DNA of 64,000 nucleotides from Nannocystis sp. (GCA_016712315.1 JADJRG010000023.1:62001-126000); one strand, 5' to 3'; positions 1-7,937 are shown, counted from the stretch's first letter. The notes: generated by a model from the letters alone, not told the origin. Made by a program: numbers and translations.

Positions 1-1443
1 CACCCCGCGCACCGGCGTCGCCGCCTCGTCGATCAGGCGCATCAACGTCTCGCGCAAGAAGGCCACGTTGGCGAAGTAGAGCTGCGCGTCGATCCGCACG
101 ATCACCAGCCCGGGCACCGGCAAGGCGTCCGGGAATCGATCGAGGTTGCGGTAGACCGTCGTCCCCGGGAGCCGCCCCAGGACGGCCGTATGCGGCCGCG
201 TAGTCCGCAGCACGAAGAGCACCAGCGACAGCAGCACCCCGAGCGCGAGGCCCGTCGTGATCCCGAGCGTCAGCGTCGCCGCGAAGGTCACGCCCAGCGT
301 CAAGAGCTCGCGGCGGCGCAGCCGCCACAGCGTACGCGGCAGCTTCAAGTCGACGAGGCCCGCGACCGCGACCACGATGATCGCCGCGAGCGCCGCCTTC
401 GGCAGGCCGTGCAGCAGCGGCGTCAACAGCAGCAGCGCCACCGCCACGATCGCCGCCGTGAACACCCCAGCGAGCCCCGTGCGCGCCCCTGCCTGCGCGT
501 TGACGGCCGTGCGCGAGAGGCCGCCGGCGATCGGATAGCCGCGCATCAGACCTGTGGCGAGGTTGCTGAGCCCCAGCGCCACCAGCTCGCGGTCGGCGTC
601 GGGGCGGTCGTCGGGGCCGGCGACCGCGAGGCCCGATGAGATCGCCTCCATGAACGACAGCAGCGCGATCGTCAGGGCGGCCGGTGCCAGCGAGATCAGC
701 GTCGTCGAGGAGATCCACGGCAACGCGAAGCCTGGCAGCCCTGCCGGGATCTCGCCTAGCACCGCCACCCCGCGGCCAGCCAGGTCGAAGAGCGTCGAGC
801 TGATGATCGCCAGCGCGACGACCACGATCGCCTTACCGCGGAAGCGGGCGAGCCCGATGAGCAGGCTCACCGCGGCGAGGCCGACCAGCAGCGTCGGCAC
901 GTGGATCCCGGCGCGGGCGCCCCACAGCTCGCCGAGGATCGTGTGCAGGCCGGTGCTGGGAGACAGCTTGACGCCGAAGAGCGCGCCGATCTGGCTGGCA
1001 GCGATCACCAGCGCCGCCGCCGAGGTGAAGCCGCTGAGCACCGGCTGCGACAGGAAGGTGACGACGAAGCCGAGCCGCAGCGCCCCCATCGCCAGCTGGA
1101 TCAGGCCGACCAGCGCCGCGAGGGCCGCCGCCGCCACGACGATCGTCTCGCCGCCGACCAGCGCGAGGCTGCTGAGCGCGGCCGCGACCAGCAGCGAGTC
1201 CATCGCCACGGGCCCGACCGCGAGCTTGGGCGAGCTGCCGAACACCGCGTACACGATCGGCGGGGCGATCGCGGCGTAGAGCCCGACGATCGGCGGCAGC
1301 CCGGCGATCATCGCGTAGGCCATCGCCTGCGGGATCAGCATCACCGCGGTCGTCAGCCCCGCGGTAAGGTCACCGGGCAGGTCCGCCCGCCGGTAGCGCG
1401 GCAACCACGCGAGGATCGGGACGAGTCGCCGCAATCGGTCCAT
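1..1443 (-). CDS. SulP-family anion permease with STAS domain (C-terminus off window)
   Basis: This is an inner-membrane sulfate/anion transporter of the SulP family. The reading frame stays open from the ATG at 1443 to the window edge, giving 481 codons without a stop, so it is 3'-truncated by the window. The N-terminus reads MDRLRRLVPILAWLPRYRRA, followed by the SulP signature region with GLTTAVMLIPQAMAYA and AGLPPIVGLYAA, then many hydrophobic segments. Near the window edge PGLVIVRIDAQLYFANVAF is the start of a cytoplasmic STAS domain. It is divergent from the sulfide:quinone oxidoreductase gene and has its own -24/-12 promoter, so sulfate or thiosulfate export/import as part of sulfide oxidation is a reasonable inference. 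The substrate cannot be read from sequence. Confidence 0.9.
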   Translation of the reverse strand, partial: MDRLRRLVPILAWLPRYRRADLPGDLTAGLTTAVMLIPQAMAYAMIAGLPPIVGLYAAIAPPIVYAVFGSSPKLAVGPVAMDSLLVAAALSSLALVGGETIVVAAAALAALVGLIQLAMGALRLGFVVTFLSQPVLSGFTSAAALVIAASQIGALFGVKLSPSTGLHTILGELWGARAGIHVPTLLVGLAAVSLLIGLARFRGKAIVVVALAIISSTLFDLAGRGVAVLGEIPAGLPGFALPWISSTTLISLAPAALTIALLSFMEAISSGLAVAGPDDRPDADRELVALGLSNLATGLMRGYPIAGGLSRTAVNAQAGARTGLAGVFTAAIVAVALLLLTPLLHGLPKAALAAIIVVAVAGLVDLKLPRTLWRLRRRELLTLGVTFAATLTLGITTGLALGVLLSLVLFVLRTTRPHTAVLGRLPGTTVYRNLDRFPDALPVPGLVIVRIDAQLYFANVAFLRETLMRLIDEAATPVRGV

Positions 1444-1456
1444 CGTCGCGCTACTA

Positions 1457-1472
1457 TGCATCAATCGGGCCA
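1457..1472 (-). promoter_or_regulatory. sigma-54 promoter of the SulP gene
   Basis: The minus strand reads TGGCCCGATTGATGCA, a -24/-12 element with GG and GC separated by the canonical 10 bp and two mismatches to TGGCACG-N4-TTGCA. Transcription would begin near 1446, three bases before the ATG at 1443. The same geometry recurs at the two other sigma-54 promoters of this module. Confidence 0.7.
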
Positions 1473-1524
1473 AGGCATGTCGCGGTCAACACGGGTCCGC
1501 ACGCGCCGCCGAGGGCGTCGACGA

Positions 1525-1541
1525 TGTCGAACGTCGCAACA
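1525..1541. promoter_or_regulatory. Candidate activator binding site (UAS) between sulP and sqr
   Basis: The stretch contains TGTCGA followed by CGTCGCAACA. It matches the repeated TGTCGCAACA found upstream of the 2942 promoter and the palindrome TGTCGCGACA at the start of the activator gene. It lies roughly 55-85 bp from both divergent -24/-12 elements, a usual distance for an enhancer site. Binding is inferred. Confidence 0.5.
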
Positions 1542-1611
1542 TGGTGCTACATCCAGCCAGCGTACGCCCCGTACGGCTCCTACGGCTTGTGCCGACGCAC
1601 CGCCTTTCCGC

Positions 1612-1627
1612 TGGCACGAGCCCTGCA
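1612..1627 (+). promoter_or_regulatory. sigma-54 promoter of sqr
   Basis: TGGCACGAGCCCTGCA matches the -24/-12 consensus TGGCACG-N4-TTGCA with one mismatch, and GG to GC spacing is exactly 10 bp. The predicted start site near 1638 leaves only about five bases before the ATG at 1643. Confidence 0.85.
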
Positions 1628-1642
1628 TTGAAGTAACCACAC

Positions 1643-2839
1643 ATGCCACAGCATCACAAGATCGTCATCGTCGGCGGCGGTACCGGCGGAATTTGCGTCG
1701 CCGCTCGCCTGTGCCGCGCGCTCGCGGAGCCGGACGTCGCCATCATCGAGCCCTCCGACCGCCACTACTACCAACCGCTGTGGACCCTCGTCGGCGGCGG
1801 CGCGGCGACGCGGGAGTCCACGGTCCGCCCCGAGGCCGACCTCATCCCGCGCGGAGCGACGTGGATCCGCGACTCTGTGCGCGACTTCCTCCCCGAGCAG
1901 AACCTCGTCACCACCAGCGACGGCCGCCAGTTTCACTACGACTACCTGGTCGTCGCGCCAGGTATCCAGATCGACTGGGCGAAGATCGACGGGCTCCCGG
2001 CGGCGCTCGGCCACGACGGCGTGTGCAGCAATTACAGCTACGAGACCGTCGACAGCACCTGGCAATTTCTCCGCGGCCTGCGCTCTGGCCGGGCGATCTT
2101 CACCATGCCCAACACCCCGGTGAAGTGCGGCGGAGCCCCGCAGAAGATCATGTGGCTCGCCGAGCACCACCTCCGCCGCGTCGGCGCGCGCGAGGCCGTC
2201 GAGGTCGTCTTCGCCACCGCCGGGGCCAAGATGTTCGGGGTGAAGAAGTACGGCGACGCCCTCGACCGCCTCGTCCGCGAGCGCGACGTGGTCACCCGCT
2301 TCCACCACAACCTGATCGCCATCCGACCGCAGCACCGCGAGGCCGTGTTCACCCGCGCTGAGCCAGGCGGCGCGCCCGAGGAGGTGGTGATCAACTACGA
2401 CCTCCTGCACGTCACGCCGCCGATGAGCGCCCCCGACTTCCTCAAGCGCAGCCCGCTCGCCGACGCCGCGGGCTGGGTCGAGGTCGACAAGCACAGCCTC
2501 CAGCACCGCCGCTTCCCCAACGTCTTCTCGCTCGGCGACGCCAGCAGCCTGCCGACCTCCAAGACCGGCGCGGCGATCCGCAAGCAGGCGCCGGTGCTGG
2601 TCGAGAACCTGCTCGGCCACATGCGCGGTCAAGCCGCCAGCGCGTCCTACGACGGCTACACCTCGTGCCCGCTGGTCACCGGCTACGGTCGGCTCATCCT
2701 CGCCGAGTTCGACTACGAAGGTAAGCCGGCCGAGACCTTCCCCTTCGACCAGTCGAAGGAGCGGCTGAGCATGTACCTCATGAAGAAGTACGCGCTGCCG
2801 CAGCTCTACTGGCACGGCATGTTGCGCGGCCTGGCCTGA
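1643..2839 (+). CDS. sqr: Sulfide:quinone oxidoreductase, type II (mitochondrial-like)
   Basis: This flavoprotein oxidises sulfide to sulfane sulfur (persulfide) and passes electrons to the membrane quinone pool. The 398-residue length suits the family. The N-terminal FAD-binding loop is HKIVIVGGGTGGICVAARL, so the start at 1643 is nearly forced. The two redox cysteines of the type II group are present, in NTPVKCGGAPQKIMWLAEHH and in YDGYTSCPLVTGYGRLILAE, and the C-terminal FPFDQSKERLSMYLMK block resembles human SQOR. It precedes the YeeE pair and persulfide dioxygenase, which would handle its product. A sigma-54 promoter lies immediately upstream. No ribosome-binding site can fit between the predicted transcript start and the ATG. 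Confidence 0.95.
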   Translation: MPQHHKIVIVGGGTGGICVAARLCRALAEPDVAIIEPSDRHYYQPLWTLVGGGAATRESTVRPEADLIPRGATWIRDSVRDFLPEQNLVTTSDGRQFHYDYLVVAPGIQIDWAKIDGLPAALGHDGVCSNYSYETVDSTWQFLRGLRSGRAIFTMPNTPVKCGGAPQKIMWLAEHHLRRVGAREAVEVVFATAGAKMFGVKKYGDALDRLVRERDVVTRFHHNLIAIRPQHREAVFTRAEPGGAPEEVVINYDLLHVTPPMSAPDFLKRSPLADAAGWVEVDKHSLQHRRFPNVFSLGDASSLPTSKTGAAIRKQAPVLVENLLGHMRGQAASASYDGYTSCPLVTGYGRLILAEFDYEGKPAETFPFDQSKERLSMYLMKKYALPQLYWHGMLRGLA

Positions 2840-2871
2840 CGCGCGCCGCAAGACCTCGAGAGGCGGGATTA

Positions 2872-2893
2872 TGTCGCAACAAATGTCGCAACA
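2872..2893. promoter_or_regulatory. Tandem activator binding sites (UAS) upstream of the yeeE-pdo operon
   Basis: Two exact copies of TGTCGCAACA start at 2872 and 2884, 12 bp apart. They lie about 50-70 bp upstream of the -24/-12 element at 2942. The same decamer, made symmetrical as TGTCGCGACA, overlaps the start codon of the neighbouring activator gene, so these are likely its enhancer sites. Confidence 0.6.
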
Positions 2894-2941
2894 CTGCATC
2901 GTAACACCGAACGCCGCCGCGAGAGCAGCAAGTTCACGCGT

Positions 2942-2957
2942 TGGCACACCAACTGCA
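2942..2957 (+). promoter_or_regulatory. sigma-54 promoter of the yeeE-pdo operon
   Basis: TGGCACACCAACTGCA has GG and GC at canonical 10-bp spacing and two mismatches to the -24/-12 consensus. The predicted transcript start, about 2968, is directly next to the ATG at 2969. Confidence 0.8.
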
Positions 2958-2968
2958 AGGTACGGGAC

Positions 2969-3400
2969 ATGACCTCCTCCATCCTCTCGTCGCTCATGGG
3001 CGGCGTACTCATCGGTACCAGCGCCTTATTGCTGCTGTGGCTCAGCGGACGGATCGCCGGGGTCAGCGGCATCGTCGGCGGGATCATGACCGCCCCGCCC
3101 AGCGATCGCGCCTGGCGCCTCGCGTTCCTCGTCGGCCTCGCCCTCGGCGGCGCGGCCCTCCTGCTCGTCGCCCCCGACACCCTCCCTGATCAACTGCCCG
3201 CGCCCTGGCCCGTCATCGTCCTCGGCGGGCTGCTCGTCGGCTACGGCGCGCGCGGGGCGAACGGCTGCACCAGCGGCCACGGCGTCTGCGGCCTCGGCCG
3301 CCGCTCGCCGCGCTCGCTCGTCGCGGTGGTCGTCTTCATGACAACCGGGGTCCTCACGGCCCTCTTCCTACGGCCCCTGCTGATCGGAGCTGCCTCGTGA
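2969..3400 (+). CDS. YeeE/YedE-like sulfur transport membrane protein, first half
   Basis: A 143-residue inner-membrane protein with about four hydrophobic segments. The conserved half-size YeeE/YedE signature GARGANGCTSGHGVCGLGR is present near residues 90-108 and includes its two cysteines. In related bacteria such half-size pairs sit with persulfide dioxygenase and sulfide:quinone oxidoreductase and are thought to move thiosulfate or sulfane sulfur across the membrane; the exact substrate is inferred. The next gene begins with a GTG overlapping this stop codon, so the two are translationally coupled, as expected for two halves of one transporter. The start is placed at 2969, at the predicted transcript start. 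A later ATG at 2996 would remove part of the first membrane segment. Confidence 0.88.
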   Translation: MTSSILSSLMGGVLIGTSALLLLWLSGRIAGVSGIVGGIMTAPPSDRAWRLAFLVGLALGGAALLLVAPDTLPDQLPAPWPVIVLGGLLVGYGARGANGCTSGHGVCGLGRRSPRSLVAVVVFMTTGVLTALFLRPLLIGAAS

Positions 3401-3795
3401 ACGTCATCACCTCACTGCTCGTCGGCCTCTTGTTCGCGATCGGCCTCGGCGTCTCCGGCATGACCCTGCCGGAGAACGTGCTCGCCTTCCTCACGCTACG
3501 CGACCCGGGCCTGCTCTTCACCATGGGCGGCGCGTCCGCGGTCACGCTGCTGGGCTTCCCCCTGATCCTCCGCCGCGATCGCCCCGTCCACGGCCTGCGC
3601 TTCATGTTGCCGACCCGCCGGGACATCGATCGCCCGCTCGTCGTCGGCGCCGCCATCTTCGGCGTCGGCTGGGGCCTCGTCGGCCTGTGCCCCGGCCCCG
3701 CGTTGACCGCCATGGCCGGCGGCAGCCCGGAGGTCTTCCTCTTCGTCGCGGCGATGTTCGCCGGCATGTTCTCTCACCGCCTCCTCTCGGAGTAG
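3397..3795 (+). CDS. DUF6691/YeeE-like membrane protein, second half
   Basis: A 132-residue membrane protein that partners the preceding YeeE/YedE half. It has about four hydrophobic segments with conserved-looking GLGVSGMTLPENVLAFL near the N-terminus and GWGLVGLCPGPALTAMAGG near the C-terminus, including one membrane cysteine. It starts with GTG at 3397, sharing bases with the TGA of the upstream gene. The persulfide dioxygenase gene follows after seven bases, so all three are one operon. The role in sulfur-compound transport is inferred from family and context. Confidence 0.85.
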   Translation: MNVITSLLVGLLFAIGLGVSGMTLPENVLAFLTLRDPGLLFTMGGASAVTLLGFPLILRRDRPVHGLRFMLPTRRDIDRPLVVGAAIFGVGWGLVGLCPGPALTAMAGGSPEVFLFVAAMFAGMFSHRLLSE

Positions 3796-3802
3796 ATCCA
3801 TC

Positions 3803-4687
3803 ATGAACATCGAGACCTTCTTCGATCCCCACACCTTCACCCTCACCTACGTCGTCTACGACCCGCAGACCCGCGACGCCCTCGTCATCGACCCGGTCCT
3901 CGACTACGACCCCGTCAACTCGGTCATCTCCACCGAGTCTGTCGACCGCGTCGCCGACTTTTTAAAGCGCGAGTCCCTGCACCTCCACGCCGTGCTCGAG
4001 ACGCACGCCCACGCCGATCACCTCTCCGGCTCCCAGGTGCTGCGCGCGAGCTTCCCGGGCGCCTATGTCGCCATCGGCGAGCGGATCCTCGAGGTCCAAG
4101 GCGTCTTTAAGGGGATCTTCGACCTCGGCGACGAGTTCACGCCCAACGGCGAGCACTTCGACCGCCTGCTCGCGGACGGTGAGCGCTTCGCGGTCGGCAG
4201 CCTCGAGGTCAACGTCATCGCCACCCCCGGGCACACGCCCGCCTGCGTCAGTTATCACATCGGCGACGCCGTGTTCACGGGCGACGCCCTCTTCATGCCG
4301 GACTACGGCACCGGCCGCTGCGACTTCCCGCGCGGCAGCGCCGAGGTCCTGCACCGCTCGGTCACCGCGCGCCTCTACACCCTGCCGCCGGCGACCCGCG
4401 TCTTCGTCGGCCACGACTACATGCCTGGCGGGCGCGCCCTCGCCTTCGAGTCGACGATCGGCGACGAGCGCGCGCACAACATCCAGCTCCCCGCCGATCG
4501 TAGCGAGGCCGACTTCGCCGCCTTCCGCCAGGCTCGCGACGCCACGCTCGACGCGCCCAAGCTGCTGTACCCCAGCCTCCAGGTCAACATCCGAGCCGGC
4601 CACCTGCCCGCCCCTGCCCGCCCCGGCGCCCCCGCGCACCTCAAGATCCCCTTCCGCGTCAAACAGCCCGCCAAGGGCCTCGCGTGA
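3803..4687 (+). CDS. Persulfide dioxygenase (ETHE1/Blh-like MBL fold)
   Basis: A 294-residue metallo-beta-lactamase-fold, non-haem iron enzyme expected to oxidise glutathione persulfide to sulfite in the cytoplasm. Visible motifs are the histidine box THAHADHLSGSQ (residues about 67-78), ATPGHTPACVSYHIG with the next metal histidine, GDALFMPDYGTGRCDFPRGS with the bridging-type aspartate and the PDO-typical GTGRCDF block, and VGHDYMPGGRA with the last histidine. It completes a pathway with the SQR at 1643, which makes the persulfide. It is the last gene of the sigma-54-driven operon starting at 2969. Hydroxyacylglutathione hydrolase (glyoxalase II) is the main alternative, but the GTGRCDF block and the neighbours favour PDO. 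Confidence 0.92.
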   Translation: MNIETFFDPHTFTLTYVVYDPQTRDALVIDPVLDYDPVNSVISTESVDRVADFLKRESLHLHAVLETHAHADHLSGSQVLRASFPGAYVAIGERILEVQGVFKGIFDLGDEFTPNGEHFDRLLADGERFAVGSLEVNVIATPGHTPACVSYHIGDAVFTGDALFMPDYGTGRCDFPRGSAEVLHRSVTARLYTLPPATRVFVGHDYMPGGRALAFESTIGDERAHNIQLPADRSEADFAAFRQARDATLDAPKLLYPSLQVNIRAGHLPAPARPGAPAHLKIPFRVKQPAKGLA

Positions 4688-4699
4688 GCGGCCGCTCCC

Positions 4700-5692
4700 T
4701 CAGCGGATCTTGAGCTCTCGCAGCTTGCGCCACAGCGTCGAGCGATCGACGCCGAGCAGCTGCGCCGCCTCGCCCTTGCGCCCGCCCGTGCGCCGGAGCG
4801 CCTCGACGATCCGCGCCCGCTCTGCCGCCTCGCCCTCAGCCGCCGGACCGCCGCTCGTCGACGGCTCCGGGCTGATCACCCGCGGCGGCGGCTCACCGCG
4901 CAGCTCGGGCGTCAGGTCGCCTTCCACGTAGTCGGGGCCCTCACCGATCGCGCACGCGTACTCGACCGCGTTGCGCAGCTCGCGGACGTTGCCCGGCCAC
5001 GGATACGCCAGCAGCGCGTCCAGCACCGCCCGCTCGACCCGCTCGATCCGTCGCTGGCCCTGCGCGGCGAACTGGTCGATGAAGTGCCACATCAACGCCT
5101 CCACGTCGCCGGTGCGCTCCGCCAGCGGCGGCAAGAACAGCGGCACCACCCGCACGCGGTACATCAAGTCCTCGCGGAAGCGGTGCAGCCGCGACTCCTC
5201 GCGCAGCGAGCGGTGCGTCGCCGAGATCACCCGAACGTCGACATCCACCGAGTCAGTCCCGCCGAGCGGCACGAAGTTGCGCTCCTGGAGCACGCGCAGC
5301 AGGCGGGCTTGGATCTCGAGCGGCATCTCGGCGATCTCATCGAGGAAGATCGAGCCGTGGTGCGCCTGGCGGAACAGCCCCGGCCGGTCGCGGATCGCCC
5401 CGGTGAAGGCCCCGCGCACGTGCCCGAACAGCTCAGACGCCAGCAGCTCCGCCGTCAACGTCGCGCAGTTGATCGCCTGAAACGATCCCTTCCCGCGCGC
5501 GCTCAGCGAGTGCACCGCGTGCGCGACCAGCTCCTTGCCCGTCCCCGTCTCCCCGCGGATCAGCACGCTCGCGTCCGAGCGGGCGACCCGCGGCAGGCGC
5601 TCAAACAGCGCGAACATCTGCGGCGCGACCGAGTAGATCCCAAAAAACTCCCGGAGGCCCTCGGGGGGGCGCGTACAGTGCTTACCTCGCAT
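4700..5692 (-). CDS. sigma-54-dependent activator without sensor domain
   Basis: A 330-residue enhancer-binding protein. After only about 25 residues it enters the AAA+ domain: Walker A GETGTGKE, the sigma-54 contact loop GAFTGA, Walker B SIFLDEIAEM, and the PWPGNVRELRN sensor II region. A Fis-type helix-turn-helix with GRKGEAAQLLGVDRSTLWRK closes the protein. The ATG at 5692 is preceded in frame by TGA at 5702-5704, so no receiver, GAF or PAS domain has been lost by start choice. It is convergent with the persulfide dioxygenase operon. Three -24/-12 promoters within 4 kb and a shared TGTCGCRACA motif mark the sulfur genes as its likely targets. In Cupriavidus, FisR, a sigma-54 activator sensing sulfane sulfur, controls sqr-pdo. 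This protein could be a shortened counterpart; whether Cys6 has any role is unknown. Confidence 0.92.
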   Translation of the reverse strand: MRGKHCTRPPEGLREFFGIYSVAPQMFALFERLPRVARSDASVLIRGETGTGKELVAHAVHSLSARGKGSFQAINCATLTAELLASELFGHVRGAFTGAIRDRPGLFRQAHHGSIFLDEIAEMPLEIQARLLRVLQERNFVPLGGTDSVDVDVRVISATHRSLREESRLHRFREDLMYRVRVVPLFLPPLAERTGDVEALMWHFIDQFAAQGQRRIERVERAVLDALLAYPWPGNVRELRNAVEYACAIGEGPDYVEGDLTPELRGEPPPRVISPEPSTSGGPAAEGEAAERARIVEALRRTGGRKGEAAQLLGVDRSTLWRKLRELKIR

Positions 5693-5712
5693 GTCGCGAC
5701 ATCATGCGACAT
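5692..5712. promoter_or_regulatory. Candidate autoregulatory operator of the sigma-54 activator
   Basis: A perfect 10-bp palindrome TGTCGCGACA at 5692-5701 overlaps the activator's start codon and is followed by a second half-site, ATGCGACAT. It matches the sites at 1525 and 2872. Its position would fit autorepression or looping; this is inferred. Confidence 0.5.
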
Positions 5713-5734
5713 CGCCGCACCGCGCCGCAAGCGC

Positions 5735-6997
5735 TCACCCTGCCGCGGCCCGAGCGCGCGCCACCAGCCCCGCGAGTCGATCGAGCCCCGCCCGCACCTC
5801 GCCCTCGGATGGCCCAAAAGACAGCCGCACGAACGAGCGCAGCCGCGAAGGGATGTGGCTGCGCCGCTTCCCCGGGTCCACATCAAAGAACTCGCCGGGC
5901 ACGCAGATCACCCGCTCGGCCAGCGCCGCCCGAAAGAAGTCCATGCCGTTCGCCAGCGGCGCGGGCAGCCCGGACAGATCCGCGAAGCAATAGAACGCCC
6001 CCTCCGGCGGACAAGGCACCCCGATCCCCATCGCCTCGAGCTTCTCTAGCATCAGCCCGCGCTTCGCCGTAAACGCCCGCTGGATCGCCACCGTCTCTTG
6101 CGCCGCGTGGGCCGGGTCCAGCATCGGGATCACCGCCCTCTGCACCCCATGCGGCGGCCCGCCGTCGAGGAACGACCCCGCCGAGCTCACCCGCTCGATC
6201 ACCTCTTTGGGCCCCACAGTCCACGAGATCCGCAGCCCGGGGTAGCGCCAGTTCTTCGTCAGCCCGTCGACGACCACCACCGGATCCTCCTCGATCGACT
6301 CGACGAACGCGCACGCGCTCGCCGTCGCCCCCTCCGCCTCGCCGTACACGTAGTGCGCATAGAACTCGTCCAGGATCAGCGCGCACCCGAATTCCCGCGA
6401 CATCTGCACCCACGCCCGCAGCTCCTCCCCGGCGATCCGGTGCCCAGTCGGGTTCTGCGGGTTGGACAGCAAGATCGCCCCCAGCCCCGCGCCCACGATC
6501 GTCTCCCGCAGCCTCGCCGGAGCCAGCCGAAAGCCGTCCTCGGGCCGCAGCACGATCGGGATCGGCACGAACGCGCGAAACACCTCGAGAAGCTCCTCGT
6601 ACGCCGTGTAGTCCGGCAACAGGTGCCCCAAGTGCACGTTCCCCAGCGCCGTCGCGACCCGCGTCAAGCTCGCCCGGCCGCCCGCCGCGATCGCCACGTT
6701 CTCCGCGCTATAGCGGCCCTTCATGCCCCGCCGGTAGCGCGCGTTGTACAGCCCCGCCACCGCCTCGCGCAGCTCCCACAGCCCCGCCACCGGCGCGTAC
6801 TCGTGGGAAGCGTCGTCCAAAGCGATCTCACGCAGCCGCGCCGCGCTGCCCGGCAGCGGCCCCGTCTCAGGCGCTCCCTGCCCCAGATTTTGCCACTCGG
6901 GGTGGCCATAACGAAAGCCCAGCGCCGCCGCCTCGGTCATCACGTAGATGACCCCGGTCCGCGGCACCGGGCGGAAGATCAGCCCGCTGCGCGACAT
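5735..6997 (-). CDS. PLP-dependent aminotransferase, class I/II
   Basis: A 420-residue fold-type I aminotransferase. The N-terminus RPVPRTGVIYVMTEAAALGF is typical of this subgroup. Visible landmarks are LSNPQNPTGHRI (the NPTG cofactor loop), ILDEFYAHYVY (Asp/Tyr contacts to PLP), VVDGLTKNWRYPGLRISW with the Schiff-base lysine, and a C-terminal FVRLSFGPSEGEV. The substrate cannot be told from sequence. It is divergent from the TetR gene, with a short shared region holding an inverted repeat, so TetR control is possible. The start at 6997 keeps the whole conserved N-terminus; an inner ATG at MTEAAAL would cut it. Confidence 0.9.
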   Translation of the reverse strand: MSRSGLIFRPVPRTGVIYVMTEAAALGFRYGHPEWQNLGQGAPETGPLPGSAARLREIALDDASHEYAPVAGLWELREAVAGLYNARYRRGMKGRYSAENVAIAAGGRASLTRVATALGNVHLGHLLPDYTAYEELLEVFRAFVPIPIVLRPEDGFRLAPARLRETIVGAGLGAILLSNPQNPTGHRIAGEELRAWVQMSREFGCALILDEFYAHYVYGEAEGATASACAFVESIEEDPVVVVDGLTKNWRYPGLRISWTVGPKEVIERVSSAGSFLDGGPPHGVQRAVIPMLDPAHAAQETVAIQRAFTAKRGLMLEKLEAMGIGVPCPPEGAFYCFADLSGLPAPLANGMDFFRAALAERVICVPGEFFDVDPGKRRSHIPSRLRSFVRLSFGPSEGEVRAGLDRLAGLVARARAAAG

Positions 6998-7068
6998 CCC
7001 CCTCGACTACCCACCTGCCCACGTCTTGTCCAGCCCGCCGGCCGCCCGCCCACACGCGCCCCGACGAC

Positions 7069-7100
7069 TTGACTGTCTCGCCAAGATAGATAAACCTATC
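7069..7100. promoter_or_regulatory. TetR promoter/operator candidate
   Basis: TTGACT at 7069-7074 is a good -35, followed by an A/T-rich TAAACC near -10. An inverted repeat GATAG-N6-CTATC (7085-7100) overlaps the -10 region. This is the position expected for an operator of the regulator encoded just downstream, which could also control the divergent aminotransferase. Confidence 0.4.
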
Positions 7101-7127
7101 GATCACGGACGAACACCCAGATCCGCC

Positions 7128-7937
7128 ATGCGAAGCCCCTCAGACCTCAGCGCCCGGATCCTCCACGAAGCCCGCCGCCTCACCGCGGAGGAGGGAGACA
7201 CCTGGAGCATGGTCGATCTCGCGCGCGCCGCGAAGATCTCGCGCGCCGCCCTCTACCGCCGCTTCCCCTCGCGTGACGCCCTGAGCGCCGCGCTCACCGC
7301 TGTCCCCGAAGACCTGTCGCAAGAGCCACCTCAAAACCTCAGCGTCCGCGAGCGCGCGCTCGAGGCCTTCCAGGCCGTCGCCCGTCGCCGGGGGATCGCC
7401 GCCGCCACCCTCGAGCTGGTCGCCGCCGAGGCCGGGCTCGGCGTCGCCACCATCTACCGCCACTTCGGCGGCCGCGAGGGCCTGCTCGACGCCTACGCCC
7501 GTGAACGGACCCCTCGCGCCCTCGCCAGCCGCCTCTCCCTCGCCCCTGTGGGGACCCTCCACCAGCTCCGCGCCGCCCTCGAGCAGATCACCCGCGCCCT
7601 CCTCCAACACCTGATCGATCAGGGCCCCGTCTTCTTCCTCGCCGGGCTCTCGCCGGACCCCGACTCACGACCAGCCATCGCCCACCTCACCCGCCTCGAA
7701 GCCGAAGGCCGCGCCCACCTCACCGCCTTCTTCGCCGCCCAGACCGAGCGCGGCCTCCTCCGCGGCGACCCCGATCAGCTCTCGAGGAGCCTCGTCGGCC
7801 TCGCCGTCGGCGCCGTCTTCCTCCACGGCCCGCTCGCCGCGCCGCCCAGCCTGCCCGTCGACCAGCTCGCCGCGCAGCTCACAGGGCTCCTCCTCCACGG
7901 CTGCGCCCCCCCTCTTGATCAAGAAAGGTCCCGATGA
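7128..7937 (+). CDS. TetR-family regulator with two HTH domains
   Basis: A 269-residue transcriptional regulator. The ATG at 7128 is chosen because upstream codons lack protein-like character and run through the promoter region. It carries two TetR-type DNA-binding heads in one chain: residues about 10-52 with MVDLARAAKISRAALYRRF, and residues about 82-128 with LELVAAEAGLGVATIYRHFG. A ligand-binding helical domain follows from about residue 135. Usual TetR proteins are 190-220 residues with one head. The stop overlaps the start of the P450 gene by four bases (ATGA), so regulator and enzyme are co-translated. The ligand is probably a P450 substrate, by inference from this coupling. Confidence 0.85.
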   Translation: MRSPSDLSARILHEARRLTAEEGDTWSMVDLARAAKISRAALYRRFPSRDALSAALTAVPEDLSQEPPQNLSVRERALEAFQAVARRRGIAAATLELVAAEAGLGVATIYRHFGGREGLLDAYARERTPRALASRLSLAPVGTLHQLRAALEQITRALLQHLIDQGPVFFLAGLSPDPDSRPAIAHLTRLEAEGRAHLTAFFAAQTERGLLRGDPDQLSRSLVGLAVGAVFLHGPLAAPPSLPVDQLAAQLTGLLLHGCAPPLDQERSR

